From: an uncultured Treponema sp.
GTDB lineage: Bacteria > Spirochaetota > Spirochaetia > Treponematales > Treponemataceae
Assembly: GCA_900316905.1 (NCBI GenBank)
Contig: ONET01000018.1
Span: 1 to 47,511 of the forward strand
Direction of reading: 5' to 3'
Length of the DNA stretch: 47,511 nt
Part shown: positions 1-8,972 of the stretch, one piece after another
How the letters are laid out: every line of letters begins with the position of its first letter
Numbering within the stretch: position 1 is the stretch's first letter
Notes under the pieces: model-generated
Database searches by the model: none
The model's input: only the letters and a program-made list of their open reading frames with translations
Told to the model about the DNA's origin: nothing
Position numbers and translations under genes: made by a program

Positions 1-2
1 AA

Positions 3-833
3 TTAATATCTTCTTTTGGAGAAACAATTTGCGGAAAAATCGTAGTCCCTTACCCTACTTTCAACGAATACCCTGAACGATTGGCAAATTGCGAAATAAT
101 TCCGATGGACACTAGCGGAATGAATTTTTCATACACAGCGAAGGACATCGCGGTCGCCGCAAAGAAGCAAAAAGCCGGAGCAGTCCTGTTAATCAACCCA
201 GACAATCCTTCCGGAAATTTTCTGTCCAAAAAAGACGTGGTCAATTTGCTAAGGGAACTAAAAAAAACTGGCGCAAGCTTAATCTTTGACGAATCATTCA
301 TTGATTTTGCAAAAAAAGAAATTCGATACACGCTTTTCGACCAAGAAATCCTGACGGAATTTCCAAACCTCATTGCCATTAAGTCAATAAGCAAAAGCTA
401 CGGCGTTCCAGGCCTTCGACTTGGCGTTCTAGCGTCTTCAAACACAGAATTGATTGGCAAAATTAAAAAGAAAAATTCAATTTGGAACATTAATTCATTC
501 GCAGAATATTTTCTTCAAATATATGAAAAATACGAAAAAACATATAGCACCGCTTGCGACAAAATCGCGGCGGAACGAGACAGATTCATAAAAGAATTGT
601 CAAAAATCAAGTTTCTGCAAGTTTATCCAAGCCAAGCGAATTTTGTCCTATGCAAGCTCAAGGGAACGCAGTCAACTCGGCTTGCCATGCGCTTGCTTGA
701 AAAACATGGAATTTTCATAAAAGATTTGACAGGAAAAAAATGTTTTGAAAAAAGCAAATGGATTCGACTCGCCATTAGAGACGAGCGGGACAACAACGAA
801 TTGCTCTCGGCTTTGGCGGAATTCAATCAATAA
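3..833 (+). CDS. PLP-dependent class I/II aminotransferase (5' truncated by window edge)
   Basis: The reading frame is open from base 3, so the N-terminus lies outside the window; the TTG at base 81 is not a convincing start because the upstream frame continues with family-like residues (GKIVVPYPTFNEYPERL). The fold-type I signature SISKSYGVPGLRLG is visible, and its Lys should form the PLP Schiff base. Upstream, NPDNPSGN and DESFIDF match the Asn and Asp that hold the cofactor. The sequence resembles histidinol-phosphate aminotransferase and threonine-phosphate decarboxylase (HisC/CobD group). In some bacteria this type of domain is fused behind a nucleotidyltransferase domain, which cannot be tested here. 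The substrate is unknown. The gene is convergent with the frdA remnant; three hairpins separate them. Confidence 0.85.
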   Translation, partial: LISSFGETICGKIVVPYPTFNEYPERLANCEIIPMDTSGMNFSYTAKDIAVAAKKQKAGAVLLINPDNPSGNFLSKKDVVNLLRELKKTGASLIFDESFIDFAKKEIRYTLFDQEILTEFPNLIAIKSISKSYGVPGLRLGVLASSNTELIGKIKKKNSIWNINSFAEYFLQIYEKYEKTYSTACDKIAAERDRFIKELSKIKFLQVYPSQANFVLCKLKGTQSTRLAMRLLEKHGIFIKDLTGKKCFEKSKWIRLAIRDERDNNELLSALAEFNQ

Positions 834-853
834 GCTCCCACACACAAACAAGC

Positions 854-944
854 GGCCGTCCTGTCGGACGGCCATTTGAACAACCGGGCACTCTAGTTTT
901 CGCCAACGGCGAAAACTAGTTAAGTTCGGAACTGCGTTCCGAAC
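854..944. terminator. Three tandem hairpins between convergent genes
   Basis: Three perfect stems follow each other: 854-861 with 866-873 (8 bp, loop TGTC), 893-904 with 908-919 (12 bp, loop AAC) and 924-932 with 936-944 (9 bp, loop TGC). None has a long T-run, so they may act as transcript-end stabilisers or as weak bidirectional terminators for the aminotransferase gene and the frdA remnant. Confidence 0.6.
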
Positions 945-947
945 GAC

Positions 948-2455
948 TTATTTGCTCGCGCCGGGAATCTCCTTTTCAAACTCCGGGTTTCCGTGAGTGT
1001 AGCGCGGAAGAAGTTTGGGAGAGACCGCATTGCCCTTGATTTTGGCGGCGGTTCTGGCCTTTTCAAAGTCCTTCACGTGCTTCAAGGAAAGTTCCTTTGA
1101 AAGCTTGATTTTCTTGAACATTTTTCCGGCTTCGATTCCGGCTTCGCGTCCAAAGACCACAACGTCAAGCAAGCTGTTTCCCATCAAGCGGTTTGTTCCG
1201 TGAACGCCGCCTGAGGCCTCGCCGGCCACCAAAAGGTTCGCGACGTTTGTGTGGCAAGTCTTGTCAATCTCAACGCCGCCGTTTTGGTAGTGGAGCGTCG
1301 GGTAAACCAAAATCGGCTCCTTGCGGATGTCGATTCCGTACTTGATGAACATCTTGTACATGGCGGGGATTGACTTAAGGATCGTTCCCTCGCCGTGAAT
1401 CATTTCAATCATCGGAGTGTCAAGCCAAACCGCGTCCTGAACGTCGTTCTTAACGCCGCGGCCTTCGCGAACTTCGCGGATAATGCCCGAAGCGTTCACG
1501 TCGCGGGTCTCAAGCGGGTGGATGTAAACCTCGCCGTCCTTGTTGATGAGCTTGGCGCCCAGCGATCGGACTTTTTCCGTGACGAGCTTTCCAAGAATCT
1601 GAGTCGGGTAAGCGGCTCCTGTCGGGTGGTACTGCAAGCTGTCCTGGTACAAAAGCTTGGCTCCGGCGCGGTAGGCGATTACAAGGCCGTCGGCTGTGGC
1701 TCCGTAGTGGTTTGACGTGGGGAAGCCCTGGTAGTGCATTCGTCCCGCGCCGCCTGTGGCGATGATAACAACCTTGGCCTTGGCGATGCGAAGCTCGTTT
1801 GTCTCCATGTTCATCAAGACGGCGCCGGCGGCCTCGCCTTTTTCGTTTTTAATCAATTCAATGGCGGCCGTAAAGTCAACCACTGTGATTTTGTCCTTGC
1901 GGTTGAAAGTCTCGTCGCGAAGGGTGCGCATGATTTCCGCGCCTGAATAGTCTTTGCAGGCGTGCATTCTCTTGCGGCTTGTTCCGCCGCCGTGCGTTGT
2001 CACCATCGTGCCGTCGGCTTCCTTGTCAAATTCCACGCCAAGGTCGTTGAGCCATTTGATTACGGACGGCGCCTTGTTCACCAATGTGTAAACCAATTCG
2101 GGCTTTCCGTCAAAGTGGCCGCCGCCAAACTGGCCATAATCGCGGCGCTTGTTCCGGCACCGCCTCCGCCGATAACCAAAACGTCGGCTTCGTAGTCGAT
2201 GTGGTCAAGGTCAATCTTGTCAGGCTCCACGCGGGGCTTGGCCTGAAGCATCTCCGCCAATTCAATCGGGGCCTTTTGTCCCTTGTTGGGACCGATCTTA
2301 AGTTCCACAAACTGCTTCTTGATGCGGTCCGGGTGGAACTTCAAAAGAAGGTCGTCCTTTTCTTCCGCCGTAAGACGGGCGTGTTCAAATTTTAAGTTAG
2401 CCTCGCGTTTCTTTTCAACGATTTTCGCGGCTTTGTCAAGGTAATTGCCATACAT
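948..2455 (-). pseudogene. frdA: Fumarate reductase/succinate dehydrogenase-type flavoprotein, internal deletion plus frameshift
   Basis: The 5' part (2455 down to about 2125) encodes a ~100-residue N-terminal extension and the FAD dinucleotide motif VLVIGGGGAGTSAAIMA. The frame then breaks. The rest (about 2125 to 948) continues in another frame with GGGHFDGKPELVYTLV, the Thr-His-Gly-Gly-Gly-Thr segment, SRKRMHA, and the FAD domain end (TNRLMGNSLLDVVVFGREAG). Relatives have about 45 residues between IMA and GGGHF; these are missing here. That segment carries the histidine used for covalent FAD attachment in FrdA/SdhA. The start at 2455 follows AGGAG with 8-nt spacing. The gene is last in the hdr-flx-frd run, behind frdB. 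Either it is a true pseudogene or an assembly deletion. The intact protein would be the fumarate-reducing subunit; it is TfrA/FrdA-like and has no membrane segment. Confidence 0.8.
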
Positions 2456-2472
2456 AATATCAACTCCTAACT

Positions 2473-2570
2473 GCGCCAAGGATGGCGCTTTTTTGTTTCT
2501 CCAACAACTTGCAAGTTTTGCGACGCAAAACTTGACAAGTTCAAATTGCCAAGGAAGGCAATTTGAACTT
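2473..2570 (-). other. Hairpin-rich frdB-frdA spacer
   Basis: This is the only long gap inside the operon. It holds a 14-bp stem (2537-2550 with 2557-2570) that includes the end of the frdB stop codon, a 10-bp stem around a single base (2513-2522 with 2524-2533), and a 6-bp stem with AGGA loop (GCGCCA/TGGCGC, 2476-2491) just upstream of the frdA ribosome site. It may separate frdA expression from frdB. Confidence 0.6.
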
Positions 2571-3255
2571 ATTTCTCAATATCGCGAGTATTGTAGAGTT
2601 CCTTGATTTTGTCCAAGGGCTCTTTCATCATCTTTTGAATCGCCTTCTCGCACTTTCCGCTTTCGATTTCCTTCACGCGGTCAAGAAGGTGCTGGGCCTG
2701 GGGCTGCAAGTACTTTCCGTTGATGCGGCGGGCAAGCTCGGCCACTTGCGGGTGGCTGATTCCGGCCGGGCAGCGGCTTGAGCAGCAGCCGCACATAACG
2801 CAGTCAAACGAAAGGTCGGCACACTTGGCGAAGTCTCCGCGCTGGGCGTAGGCGATGTACTGCATCGTGTTGAGTTCCTGCGGACAGGCGCGCGTGCAGG
2901 CGTTGCAGCCCACGCAAGAGTAAATCTCCGGGTAAAGCTGCATCATGACCGACTGCTCAGGCTTAATCTTGTTGATGTCGTAAACCTGCTTTACAAGCGG
3001 GAAGAAGGGAAGCGTCGCGATATACATTCCGTTCTGCACTTTTGTGGAACAGGCCAAGCCCGTCAACAAGTCGTTGCTTCCTTCAATGCGGTAAATCGTG
3101 GCGCAAGCGCCGCAAAAGCCGTTGCGGCAGCCGCATCCGCGCTTAAGCTGGTAGCCCGCGTATTCCATGGCGTTCATAATCGTCAATTCGGCGGGAACGT
3201 CGTATTTTTTTCCAAAAATGTAAATTGTGGCCATTTCCTTTTTAGTTTCTGCCAT
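2569..3255 (-). CDS. frdB: Soluble fumarate reductase-type iron-sulfur subunit (FrdB/TfrB-like)
   Basis: A 228-residue ferredoxin-type electron carrier. Cys41, Cys43, Cys48, Cys51 and Cys69 sit in the N-terminal 2Fe-2S domain (RNGFCGAC core). Two further motifs, CVGCNACTRACP (114-125) and CVMCGCCSSRCP (152-163), would bind 4Fe-4S or 3Fe-4S clusters as in SdhB/FrdB. The C-terminus is short and lacks the CCG domain found in methanogen thiol:fumarate reductase TfrB; here that domain is a separate protein (hdrB, same operon). No membrane-anchor genes (FrdC/FrdD) are present. It starts at 3255 behind AGGAG, 18 nt after flxA. It is expected to pass electrons from the Hdr-Flx module to the FrdA flavin. 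Confidence 0.88.
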   Translation of the reverse strand: MAETKKEMATIYIFGKKYDVPAELTIMNAMEYAGYQLKRGCGCRNGFCGACATIYRIEGSNDLLTGLACSTKVQNGMYIATLPFFPLVKQVYDINKIKPEQSVMMQLYPEIYSCVGCNACTRACPQELNTMQYIAYAQRGDFAKCADLSFDCVMCGCCSSRCPAGISHPQVAELARRINGKYLQPQAQHLLDRVKEIESGKCEKAIQKMMKEPLDKIKELYNTRDIEK

Positions 3256-3273
3256 ATCGTTCTCCTATTTGTC

Positions 3274-4104
3274 TTAATACTCAGGCGGCAAATCCGCCAG
3301 CTGCGTAAAACTGAACACAGGGCCGTCCTTGCAGACGAACTTGTTTCCTACATTGCACCTTCCGCACTTTCCGATTCCGCACTTCATGCGCATCTCAAGC
3401 GTTGTAAAGACGTTGTCGTCCTTAAAGCCAAGCTTTTTAAGAGCGTCAAGCGACAAGTGAATCAAAATCGGCGGGCCGCACATAATGACAGTCATGCTGG
3501 GATCCGGATTCATCTCGGTCACGTAAGGCGGAACAAAGCCAACGTGGCCGTCCCAGCCCTCTTCGGCGCGGTCAATCGTCAAGTCAAGCTTGAGATTTGG
3601 CGCGTGGGCCCATTCTTCCTGAAGCTGCTTTAGGAAGACAAGGTCGGCCTTGCTTCTTGAACCGTAGATGACCTGGATTTTTCCGTAGTCGGAACGGTGG
3701 GCAAGCATGTAGTCAACGACCGAGTGAACCGGAGCCAAGCCGATACCGCCGGCGATTACCAAGATGTCCTTGCCTTTAAAAGTCGTGTCAACCGGAAAGC
3801 CGTTTCCAATCGGGCCGCGGACGCAGATTTGCGTTCCGGGCTTGGCGGCGTGAAGCCAGCTTGTGACGCAGCCGCACTTTTTGATTGAGAACTGCTGGTA
3901 TTCCTGGACCGTCGGCGAAGAAGTGATTGAAATCATCGACTCGCCCACTCCGGGAACGATCAACATCGCGCACTGGCCGGGCTTGTGCTCAAAGAGCTTT
4001 TTTCCGTCCAAGCCGACGACGCGGAACGATTTTACGTCGGGAGTTTCGTCGAACATTTCTTTGATTACTCCGACATACGGAATAAATGATTCTTGCTCTA
4101 GCAT
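3274..4104 (-). CDS. flxA: FlxA-like FAD/NAD(P)-binding oxidoreductase subunit
   Basis: A 276-residue ferredoxin-NADP reductase fold protein related to AsrB (anaerobic sulfite reductase B) and the sulfhydrogenase gamma subunit. Visible parts are a flavin-domain segment ESMISITSSP, the nucleotide-binding GGIGLAPV (about residue 118), and a C-terminal 2Fe-2S motif CGIGKCGRCNVGNKFVC (from residue 242). In the FlxABCD-HdrABC complexes known from Desulfovibrio, FlxA takes electrons from NADH; the same role is inferred here. Its ATG overlaps the flxB stop as TAATG, indicating translational coupling. Confidence 0.88.
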   Translation of the reverse strand: MLEQESFIPYVGVIKEMFDETPDVKSFRVVGLDGKKLFEHKPGQCAMLIVPGVGESMISITSSPTVQEYQQFSIKKCGCVTSWLHAAKPGTQICVRGPIGNGFPVDTTFKGKDILVIAGGIGLAPVHSVVDYMLAHRSDYGKIQVIYGSRSKADLVFLKQLQEEWAHAPNLKLDLTIDRAEEGWDGHVGFVPPYVTEMNPDPSMTVIMCGPPILIHLSLDALKKLGFKDDNVFTTLEMRMKCGIGKCGRCNVGNKFVCKDGPVFSFTQLADLPPEY

Positions 4105-5141
4105 TACTTTCCTCCCAAGTTGGCTTCGTTAAAAGCCTTGATTACTTTTACGATGTTCATGTGGATCGGGCAGCTGTCCAAGCAACGGCCGCAGCCTACG
4201 CACATAAAAAGCTTTTCGTGCGCCATCGGGTAGTAAACCAGCTTGTGCATAAAGCGCTGGCGGAACCTTTCCTTTTGCGTAAGGCGCGGGTTGGCGGCCG
4301 CCATTTGGGTGAAGTCGGAATACATGCACGAGTCCCAAGTGCGGCTCTGCTCGATTCCGTGGCCTGTGTCGTAGTCGCGGACGTCAAAGCACATGCACGA
4401 CGGACAAACGTAGGTGCAAGTTCCGCAGCCAAGGCATGACTCGCTGAGCTTTGCCCAGACGTCGGAATTGAAAAGCGTCATCATCGGAACGTTCTTGAAC
4501 TTTTCCAAGTCAAGATGCGCGAACGGAAGCTTTTCAACCTTTTCCTTAATCGTCTTCTTTTCCGCGTCAACGGCGGCGGCGTCCTTTTCCTTGAGGGCGC
4601 CCTTCACGCTGGCAAGGAATTTCTTTCCCTTGTCGGTGTTGGCGTTAAAGTAAAAGTCGCCGCCCGCAAGCCAAGCGCTTACGTCGCCGGCGGGATTTGC
4701 CGCGTCCAAGCCGTAGCTTGAGCAAAAGCAGTTCTTGTCAGGCTCAGAGCAAGCTAGCGTCACGACAACCGCGTGGTCGCGGCGGTTCTTGTAATAGCTG
4801 TCGGTGGGAGTCATTTCCAAGTAAACTTTGTCAAAGATGTCAAAGGCCTTGGCGTCGCAAGCGCGGACTCCAAAGACTACAAAGTCGTCCAACTCTTTTC
4901 TTGGGTCTTCAACGGTGATGTTTCCCGCTTCGACTTTGTAGCCTACCATTTTTTCGGTCTTGGGGAAGAAAAAGTCCTTGGCGCTGCGGACAGTCTTTAG
5001 CGCTTCGGAAAGCTTTGTTCCCTTTTGCCATTTTTCAAAATTCGCTTTTCCGCTGGCGTTGTCAACGGGAAGGTAAAGCGTCTTGTCTTTTGCGATCGCC
5101 TCAAAGAGCGAATTGATTTTGTCTTTTGATACGCTAAGCAT
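4104..5141 (-). CDS. flxB: FlxB-like 4Fe-4S dicluster subunit (AsrA / hydrogenase beta-like)
   Basis: A 345-residue protein. The N-terminal two thirds match the AsrA/HyhB type (FGVRACDAKAFDIFDKVY). The C-terminal part carries CLGCGTCTYVCP (from residue 236) and CVGCGRCLDSCP (from 314), each suited to a 4Fe-4S cluster, plus extra cysteines (CFCSSYG and SCMC). It should wire electrons between FlxA and FlxC/FlxD. Start and stop codons overlap those of both neighbours by one base (TAATG), so the stoichiometry is probably fixed. FlxB is the best name from context; sulfite reductase subunit A is the nearest alternative, but no siroheme subunit (AsrC) is nearby. Confidence 0.85.
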   Translation of the reverse strand: MLSVSKDKINSLFEAIAKDKTLYLPVDNASGKANFEKWQKGTKLSEALKTVRSAKDFFFPKTEKMVGYKVEAGNITVEDPRKELDDFVVFGVRACDAKAFDIFDKVYLEMTPTDSYYKNRRDHAVVVTLACSEPDKNCFCSSYGLDAANPAGDVSAWLAGGDFYFNANTDKGKKFLASVKGALKEKDAAAVDAEKKTIKEKVEKLPFAHLDLEKFKNVPMMTLFNSDVWAKLSESCLGCGTCTYVCPSCMCFDVRDYDTGHGIEQSRTWDSCMYSDFTQMAAANPRLTQKERFRQRFMHKLVYYPMAHEKLFMCVGCGRCLDSCPIHMNIVKVIKAFNEANLGGK

Positions 5142-6124
5142 TATTCGCCTCCTTCTTCTTCAGGCGAGCGCTCGTAAACGACGCTCGGCTCCGCGTCGCC
5201 GGCTGTCCAAGTGAGCATCGGCGGCTTTGTTTCCATGTCGCTTCCGGCAATGTAAGGACCGTAGATTTCGTCGATGTCCTTGACAAACTTGCGGTTGAGC
5301 AAGTGGAGCGGAATGTGTTCCGGGCAAACGCGAGAGCATTCGCCGCAGTCTGTGCAGCGGCCGGCGACGTGCCAGGAGCGGATGATGTGGTAAAGGCTTT
5401 CTTCAAAGGAAACCTGCGCCACTTTTTGGCTTGTGTACAAGTTGTTGTTGTCAAAGACACACTTTTCGCAAGTGCAGGCCGGGCAAACGTCGCGGCAAGC
5501 GTTGCATCTAATGCAGCGGCTGAATTCGTTTTTCCAGAACTCGTGGCGCTCGTCGGCGCTCATCGCGTCGATTTTTTCAACGCCCTCAAAGCGCGACGGA
5601 TCTCCAATGGCTTCTTCCCTTGCCTTTCCGACAACCTCGTCGTAAACGACGTGCTTTTTGTTGCGGCAGTGGTCGCAGCCCTCGCCTTCCTTAACGCTTT
5701 CGTCCATCTCGCAAGAGCACGGAACGGCCACAACGTAAACGTCGTCGCGCGTGATTCTGTTTTCTTTTAAAAGCTGGCAGAACGAGTGAGTGTCGCCGGG
5801 CTTTAGGAAGGCCAAAACCTTTTCGTTGGGAATGGGCGCTTCCGCCGCGTTGGGGTCGCGCTGTTTGGCCATCGCGTTGTTTGTTCTGGTAGTCGTCTTG
5901 GCCGTTTCGATGGCGCGGGTAATCTTTACCAAATACTTTGAAAGGTTGGCCTTGCAGTATTTGTTAAAGACAAAATTCTTTTCCAAGTCGGCCGCGTCCT
6001 TAAAGGTAGAAGGAGTGACATCCTCGTCAAAGAGGCCGCGCCTCCAGCCGATTACCTGCTGGACCGCGCCGCTCGCCAACTTTTCCTTGGCGATTTTAAT
6101 CAAATCGGAAGTTAGTTCTTGCAT
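5141..6124 (-). CDS. flxC: FlxC-like iron-sulfur subunit
   Basis: A 327-residue protein with CIRCNACRDVCP (from residue 204), followed by CTCEKC, and CTDCGECSRVCP (from 257); an upstream PCSCEMDE / CDHC segment adds cysteines. I chose the start at 6124 because GGAGG lies just upstream; a longer in-frame extension to 6226 reads through the end of flxD and has no family-like sequence. Its 5' end overlaps flxD by 13 nt. It is expected to relay electrons inside the Flx module. Confidence 0.82.
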   Translation of the reverse strand: MQELTSDLIKIAKEKLASGAVQQVIGWRRGLFDEDVTPSTFKDAADLEKNFVFNKYCKANLSKYLVKITRAIETAKTTTRTNNAMAKQRDPNAAEAPIPNEKVLAFLKPGDTHSFCQLLKENRITRDDVYVVAVPCSCEMDESVKEGEGCDHCRNKKHVVYDEVVGKAREEAIGDPSRFEGVEKIDAMSADERHEFWKNEFSRCIRCNACRDVCPACTCEKCVFDNNNLYTSQKVAQVSFEESLYHIIRSWHVAGRCTDCGECSRVCPEHIPLHLLNRKFVKDIDEIYGPYIAGSDMETKPPMLTWTAGDAEPSVVYERSPEEEGGE

Positions 6125-6558
6125 CGTACGTCCTCCAATTTTTTGTTTTCGCCAAGAGCGGTGATTTTGGCTACAAAGTCGTTCATAATTCCGGCAAAGC
6201 GGACGCCTTCCGCCGCCGAACACCATTCAACTCTTGTGCGGGCCTTTTCGATTCCCAAGAAGTCCAACATGCTAAAGAGCAAGGTCATTCTTCTGCGGGC
6301 AAAGTAGTTGCCTGTCGAATAGTGGCAGTCGCCAGGGTGGCAGCCGCACAAAATCACTCCGTCGGCTCCGCGCTGGAAGGCTCTCAAAATAAAGAGAGGG
6401 TTCAAGCGGCAAGAGCACGGAATGCGGATAATTTTTACGTTGGCCGGATACTCCAAGCGGTTGTTTCCCGCAAGGTCGGCTCCGGCGTAGGAACACCAGT
6501 TGCAGCAAAAGGCAACGATTCTTGGTGTCCAAGATGTGTTTGTCGTAGTTTCGCTCAT
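6112..6558 (-). CDS. flxD: FlxD / MvhD-like adaptor subunit with 2Fe-2S site
   Basis: A 148-residue protein with the full MvhD signature: AFCCNWCSYAGAD (residues 16-28), IPCSCRLNP (about 46-54) and CGCHPGDCHY (71-80). In methanogens MvhD connects hydrogenase to HdrA; in FlxABCD-HdrABC the same domain docks the flavin oxidoreductase to HdrA. It overlaps hdrA by 4 nt (ATGA), as expected for a subunit made in step with HdrA. Length is normal for the family. Confidence 0.92.
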   Translation of the reverse strand: MSETTTNTSWTPRIVAFCCNWCSYAGADLAGNNRLEYPANVKIIRIPCSCRLNPLFILRAFQRGADGVILCGCHPGDCHYSTGNYFARRRMTLLFSMLDFLGIEKARTRVEWCSAAEGVRFAGIMNDFVAKITALGENKKLEDVRCKN

Positions 6559-8564
6559 AGTACGCTGTCAACCTCCGCCAAAATTTGTTTGTTGCTAAAG
6601 CCCTGCAAATCCATGGCTCCGCTGGGACACGCGACGGTGCAAGCGCCGCAGCCTTGGCACATGGCCGAATTGACTTGCGACACATGGCGCGTGATTGTAG
6701 TGCGGTTGGGGCCGCGGAAATCCTTGTCCACGTAGCTGATGGCGCCGTAGGGACAAACGTTGGCGCACTGGCCGCAGCCGTTGCAAGCGTTCTCGTCGGG
6801 CTTGGCCGTGCAAGGATTGTTCTTGAGCTTGTCCTTTACCAAAAGACAAATCGCCTTCGCGGCCGCGCCGGAAGACTGGGCGACAGTTTCCGGAATGTCC
6901 TTGGGGCCCAAGCAGGCGCCGGCAAGGAAGATGCCCGCAGTCGGGCTTTCCACCGGGCGAAGCTTTACGTGCGCTTCCAAGAAGAAGTCGTCGTTGTCCA
7001 TAGAGGTTGTGAGCATCGTGGCAAGCGGGCGCGCGGTTTCGTCGGCTTCCAAAGAGCCGGCCAAAACAACCATGTCCGCTTCGATGTGAACTTGCTTGTT
7101 CAAAATCAAGTCGCTTCCCTGAACGTCAAGCTTTCCGTTTGACTGCGGAGTGACTTTTCCGACCATGCCCTTGATGTAGTGAACGCCGTACTGCTCCACG
7201 GCTCGGCGGTAGAATTCGTCAAACTGCTTTCCGGGAGTTCGCACGTCGATGTAGAAGACGTAACATTCAGTGTCAGGCCAGTGGTCGCGGGTAAGAATCG
7301 TTTGCTTGGCGGTGTACATGCAGCACACTTTAGAGCAATACTGGTTGCCCTTTCCTTCCGCCGAGCAGCGGCTTCCGACGCACTGGATGAACACGATTTT
7401 CTTGGGAGCCACGCCGTCCGACGGTCGGAGAAGATGTCCGCCTGTCGGGCCGGAAGCGTTCATCAAGCGCTCGTATTCCAAAGAAGAAACTACGTCCTTG
7501 CTGAGTCCGTAGCCAAATTCGGCGTAAGGCTTAAGGTCGATCATGTTGTAGCCTGTGGCCACTACGATCGCGCCATATTTTTCGGTGATGACCTCGTCCT
7601 TGGCGTTAAAGTTGATCGCTCCGGCGCCGCAAACCTTTTGGCACATTCCGCAAACATTGTCCTTTCCGTTTTTAAGAGCCTTCATGTGCAAGCAGTAATT
7701 CGCGTCGATTGTCGCGATTTTTGGAACGGCCTGCGCGAACGGAATGTAAACCGCGGTCTTGTTGTTGAGGTTAAGGTTAAAGTCGTTGGGAACCTTTTTC
7801 ATCGGGCATTTTTCGGTGCATTCGCCGCAGCCCGTGCACTTTGTCTCGTCAACGTAGCGGGCCTTTCGCTTGATGTCAACCGTAAAGTTTCCGATGTAGC
7901 CGGTGACGCCTGTGACTTCGCTGTAAGACAAAATGCGGATGTTGGGGTTCTGGCCGACTTCCGTCATTCGCGGAGTTACGATACAAGAGGCGCAGTCCAG
8001 CGTGGGGAATGTCTTGTCCAACATGGCCATCTTTCCGCCGACCGTCGGCTTTTTTTCAACCAAGTCAACCGGGAAGCCGGCCTCGGCGATGTCAAGCGCG
8101 GCTGTAATGCCCGCGATTCCGCCGCCAATTACAAGAGCCCTCTTTGTCATCGGAGTTTCGCCCGGAGTGAGCGGAGTGTCCAATATAGATTTCGCGATGG
8201 CGGCTTTTCCCAAAGCGACGGCCTTTTCGGTCGCGTCCGCCATGTCCTTCATTACCCATGAGCACTGCTCGCGAATGTTGGCCACCTCGACCTTGTAGGG
8301 GTTGAGGCCGGCGCGTTCGGCGCAGGCGCGGAAGGTTTTTTCATGCATGCGCGGAGAGCAAGAGCAAAGGACAACGCCCGTAAGCTTGTCTTCCTTTATG
8401 CGCTCCTCAATCATCGCTTGTCCGGCGGAAGAGCACATGTAAGTGTAATGGGTTGAGTAAACAACTCCGGGAACTTTTCCCAGTTCTTCCGCGACCTTGG
8501 CAACGTCAACCGTGCCGGCAATGTTAGTGCCGCAGTGACATACAAAAACACCAATTCTTTCCAT
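6555..8564 (-). CDS. hdrA: HdrA, FAD-dependent electron-bifurcating subunit of a heterodisulfide reductase-like complex
   Basis: A 669-residue, full-length HdrA. The N-terminal domain is followed by the FAD motif GGGIAGITAA (from residue 148), the conserved LDCASCIVTPRM segment, and CTGCGECTEKCP (243-254). A Cys-rich insert IQCVGSRC...YCSKVCC and a C-terminal pair of 4Fe-4S motifs (CNGCGQCANVCP from 594, CQGCGACTVACP from 636) complete it. In characterised complexes this flavin splits electron pairs between ferredoxin and the HdrB/C branch. Here electrons would enter from FlxD and could leave through HdrBC. The organism shows no methanogen genes, so the substrate is not CoM-S-S-CoB. Confidence 0.93.
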   Translation of the reverse strand: MERIGVFVCHCGTNIAGTVDVAKVAEELGKVPGVVYSTHYTYMCSSAGQAMIEERIKEDKLTGVVLCSCSPRMHEKTFRACAERAGLNPYKVEVANIREQCSWVMKDMADATEKAVALGKAAIAKSILDTPLTPGETPMTKRALVIGGGIAGITAALDIAEAGFPVDLVEKKPTVGGKMAMLDKTFPTLDCASCIVTPRMTEVGQNPNIRILSYSEVTGVTGYIGNFTVDIKRKARYVDETKCTGCGECTEKCPMKKVPNDFNLNLNNKTAVYIPFAQAVPKIATIDANYCLHMKALKNGKDNVCGMCQKVCGAGAINFNAKDEVITEKYGAIVVATGYNMIDLKPYAEFGYGLSKDVVSSLEYERLMNASGPTGGHLLRPSDGVAPKKIVFIQCVGSRCSAEGKGNQYCSKVCCMYTAKQTILTRDHWPDTECYVFYIDVRTPGKQFDEFYRRAVEQYGVHYIKGMVGKVTPQSNGKLDVQGSDLILNKQVHIEADMVVLAGSLEADETARPLATMLTTSMDNDDFFLEAHVKLRPVESPTAGIFLAGACLGPKDIPETVAQSSGAAAKAICLLVKDKLKNNPCTAKPDENACNGCGQCANVCPYGAISYVDKDFRGPNRTTITRHVSQVNSAMCQGCGACTVACPSGAMDLQGFSNKQILAEVDSVL

Positions 8565-8576
8565 CTGTCCCTGCTC

Positions 8577-8972
8577 CTATTTCTTGTATTTTCTAAAGGC
8601 GCTCACGATTGCCTGCTGGGGAATGTCCTTGTCCAAGAACGAAGGAACGGTTTCCGCCGGAAGCTTTCTGGCGCCGCGCTTGCGCTCGACAACGTCGCGA
8701 ACGGCTTGAACAAGCTTTGCCGGCTCAACCTGGCGCGGGCAGCGCTCAAGGCAGGCAAAGCAGCTGAGGCAAGCGTAAATCGACTTGCTTGAAAGAAGCG
8801 GCTCAATCTCGCCGTTCTCGACCATTTGAACAAACTGGTGCGGGTGCCATTCCATCGCGCCGTAGTTGGGGCAAGTGCCGGAGCACTTTCCGCAAATCAT
8901 GCACTTCTTGGGATTGACGCCGCTGACGTTAAGGATTTCTTCCTTAAGCTGTTCCACTTCAGACTTAAGCAA
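8577..8972 (-). CDS. hdrC: HdrC, 4Fe-4S subunit
   Basis: A 131-residue protein with CMICGKCSGTCP (24-35) and CLSCFACLERCP (68-79), the two-cluster layout of HdrC. It links HdrA to the HdrB catalytic site. It overlaps the end of hdrB by 8 nt and ends 12 nt before hdrA. Length and motif spacing are normal. Confidence 0.92.
   Translation of the reverse strand: MLKSEVEQLKEEILNVSGVNPKKCMICGKCSGTCPNYGAMEWHPHQFVQMVENGEIEPLLSSKSIYACLSCFACLERCPRQVEPAKLVQAVRDVVERKRGARKLPAETVPSFLDKDIPQQAIVSAFRKYKK

Noticed and set aside
948..2096. Reading the 382-residue frame as a complete fumarate reductase flavoprotein
   Set aside because: It lacks the FAD dinucleotide motif, which lies upstream in another frame; the gene is one disrupted unit.
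3274..5141. Anaerobic sulfite reductase AsrAB
   Set aside because: No AsrC siroheme subunit follows, while flxC, flxD and hdrABC do; the Flx reading explains all genes.
6125..6226. Longer start for flxC
   Set aside because: The added 34 residues overlap flxD, look unlike the family, and a GGAGG site supports 6124.
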